Assembly: GCA_021629085.1 (NCBI GenBank)
Contig: JAJXRJ010000034.1
Coordinates: 1 to 22,736 of the forward strand
From: Oscillospiraceae bacterium
Lineage (GTDB): Bacteria > Bacillota > Clostridia > UMGS1810
Direction: 5' to 3'
Length of the DNA: 22,736 bases
This document shows, piece by piece, positions 22,677 to 22,736 of this stretch (the first letter of the stretch is position 1; the number at the start of each line of letters is the position of its first letter). The notes below the pieces were generated by a model. It searched no databases, had not been told where the DNA came from, and saw only the letters and a list, made by a program, of their open reading frames with translations. The translations under genes were made by a program, and so were the position numbers.

Positions 22677-22736
22677 ATTTGCTTTTCAGCTTGCACAGGC
22701 GGCATAGTGAACGTCTACCCCTTGCCTTGTATGTAC

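Noticed and set aside
22541..22736. Possible integrative-element attachment site at the 3' end of tRNA-Leu.
   Set aside because: tRNA-Leu ends are common integration sites, but no direct repeat of the tRNA end and no integrase gene is visible in the window.
1..22736. CRISPR arrays, insertion sequences, phage genes, toxin-antitoxin or defence genes.
   Set aside because: I saw no regularly spaced repeats, transposase, integrase or defence-type gene anywhere in the window.

Overview
The window looks like a chromosomal segment of an anaerobic Clostridia-type Firmicute with GC near the middle of the range. The evidence is the ribosomal gene order, the zinc-binding forms of S14, S4, L36, L24 and adenylate kinase, a KOW-domain gene between map and infA, strong AGGAGG ribosome sites and frequent TTG/GTG starts. 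I cannot fix the family or genus from sequence alone. All genes are on the + strand.

Positions 1-10385 hold the distal part of the S10/spc/alpha ribosomal superoperon: 'rplN-rplX-rplE-rpsZ-rpsH-rplF-rplR-rpsE-rpmD-rplO-secY-adk-map-(KOW protein)-infA-rpmJ-rpsM-rpsK-rpsD-rpoA-rplQ. It ends at an intrinsic terminator at about 10393-10424. Unlike in many Firmicutes, ecfA-ecfA'-ecfT-truA-rplM-rpsI do not follow rplQ.

Positions 10448-13428 hold a lipoprotein/permease/ATPase ABC importer of the TrpXYZ-like (ABC_sub_bind) type. It has its own strong promoter, a leader of about 160 nt with a possible small ORF, an internal hairpin after the binding-protein gene and a terminator at the end. Positions 13476-14780 encode an FAD oxidoreductase with a C-terminal Rieske [2Fe-2S] domain.

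Positions 14787-19391 look like one operon: promoter, LarA-family nickel-pincer racemase/epimerase homologue, PHP phosphoesterase, HAD hydrolase, 6-phosphogluconate dehydrogenase, terminator. This is the most interesting part. The mix suggests hydroxy-acid or sugar-acid phosphate metabolism, but no substrate is proven and no LarB/C/E cofactor-maturation gene is present in the window.

Positions 19408-20456 hold a promoter, a diacylglycerol-kinase-family lipid kinase and a long palindromic terminator. Positions 20566-22282 encode a sialidase-fold (Asp-box) protein with a LamG-like C-terminal domain and no signal peptide, followed by a terminator. Positions 22444-22676 hold a tRNA-Leu(TAG) gene with its own promoter and terminator.

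I found no transposase, phage gene, CRISPR array or rRNA. No gene-free stretch exceeds 300 bases.
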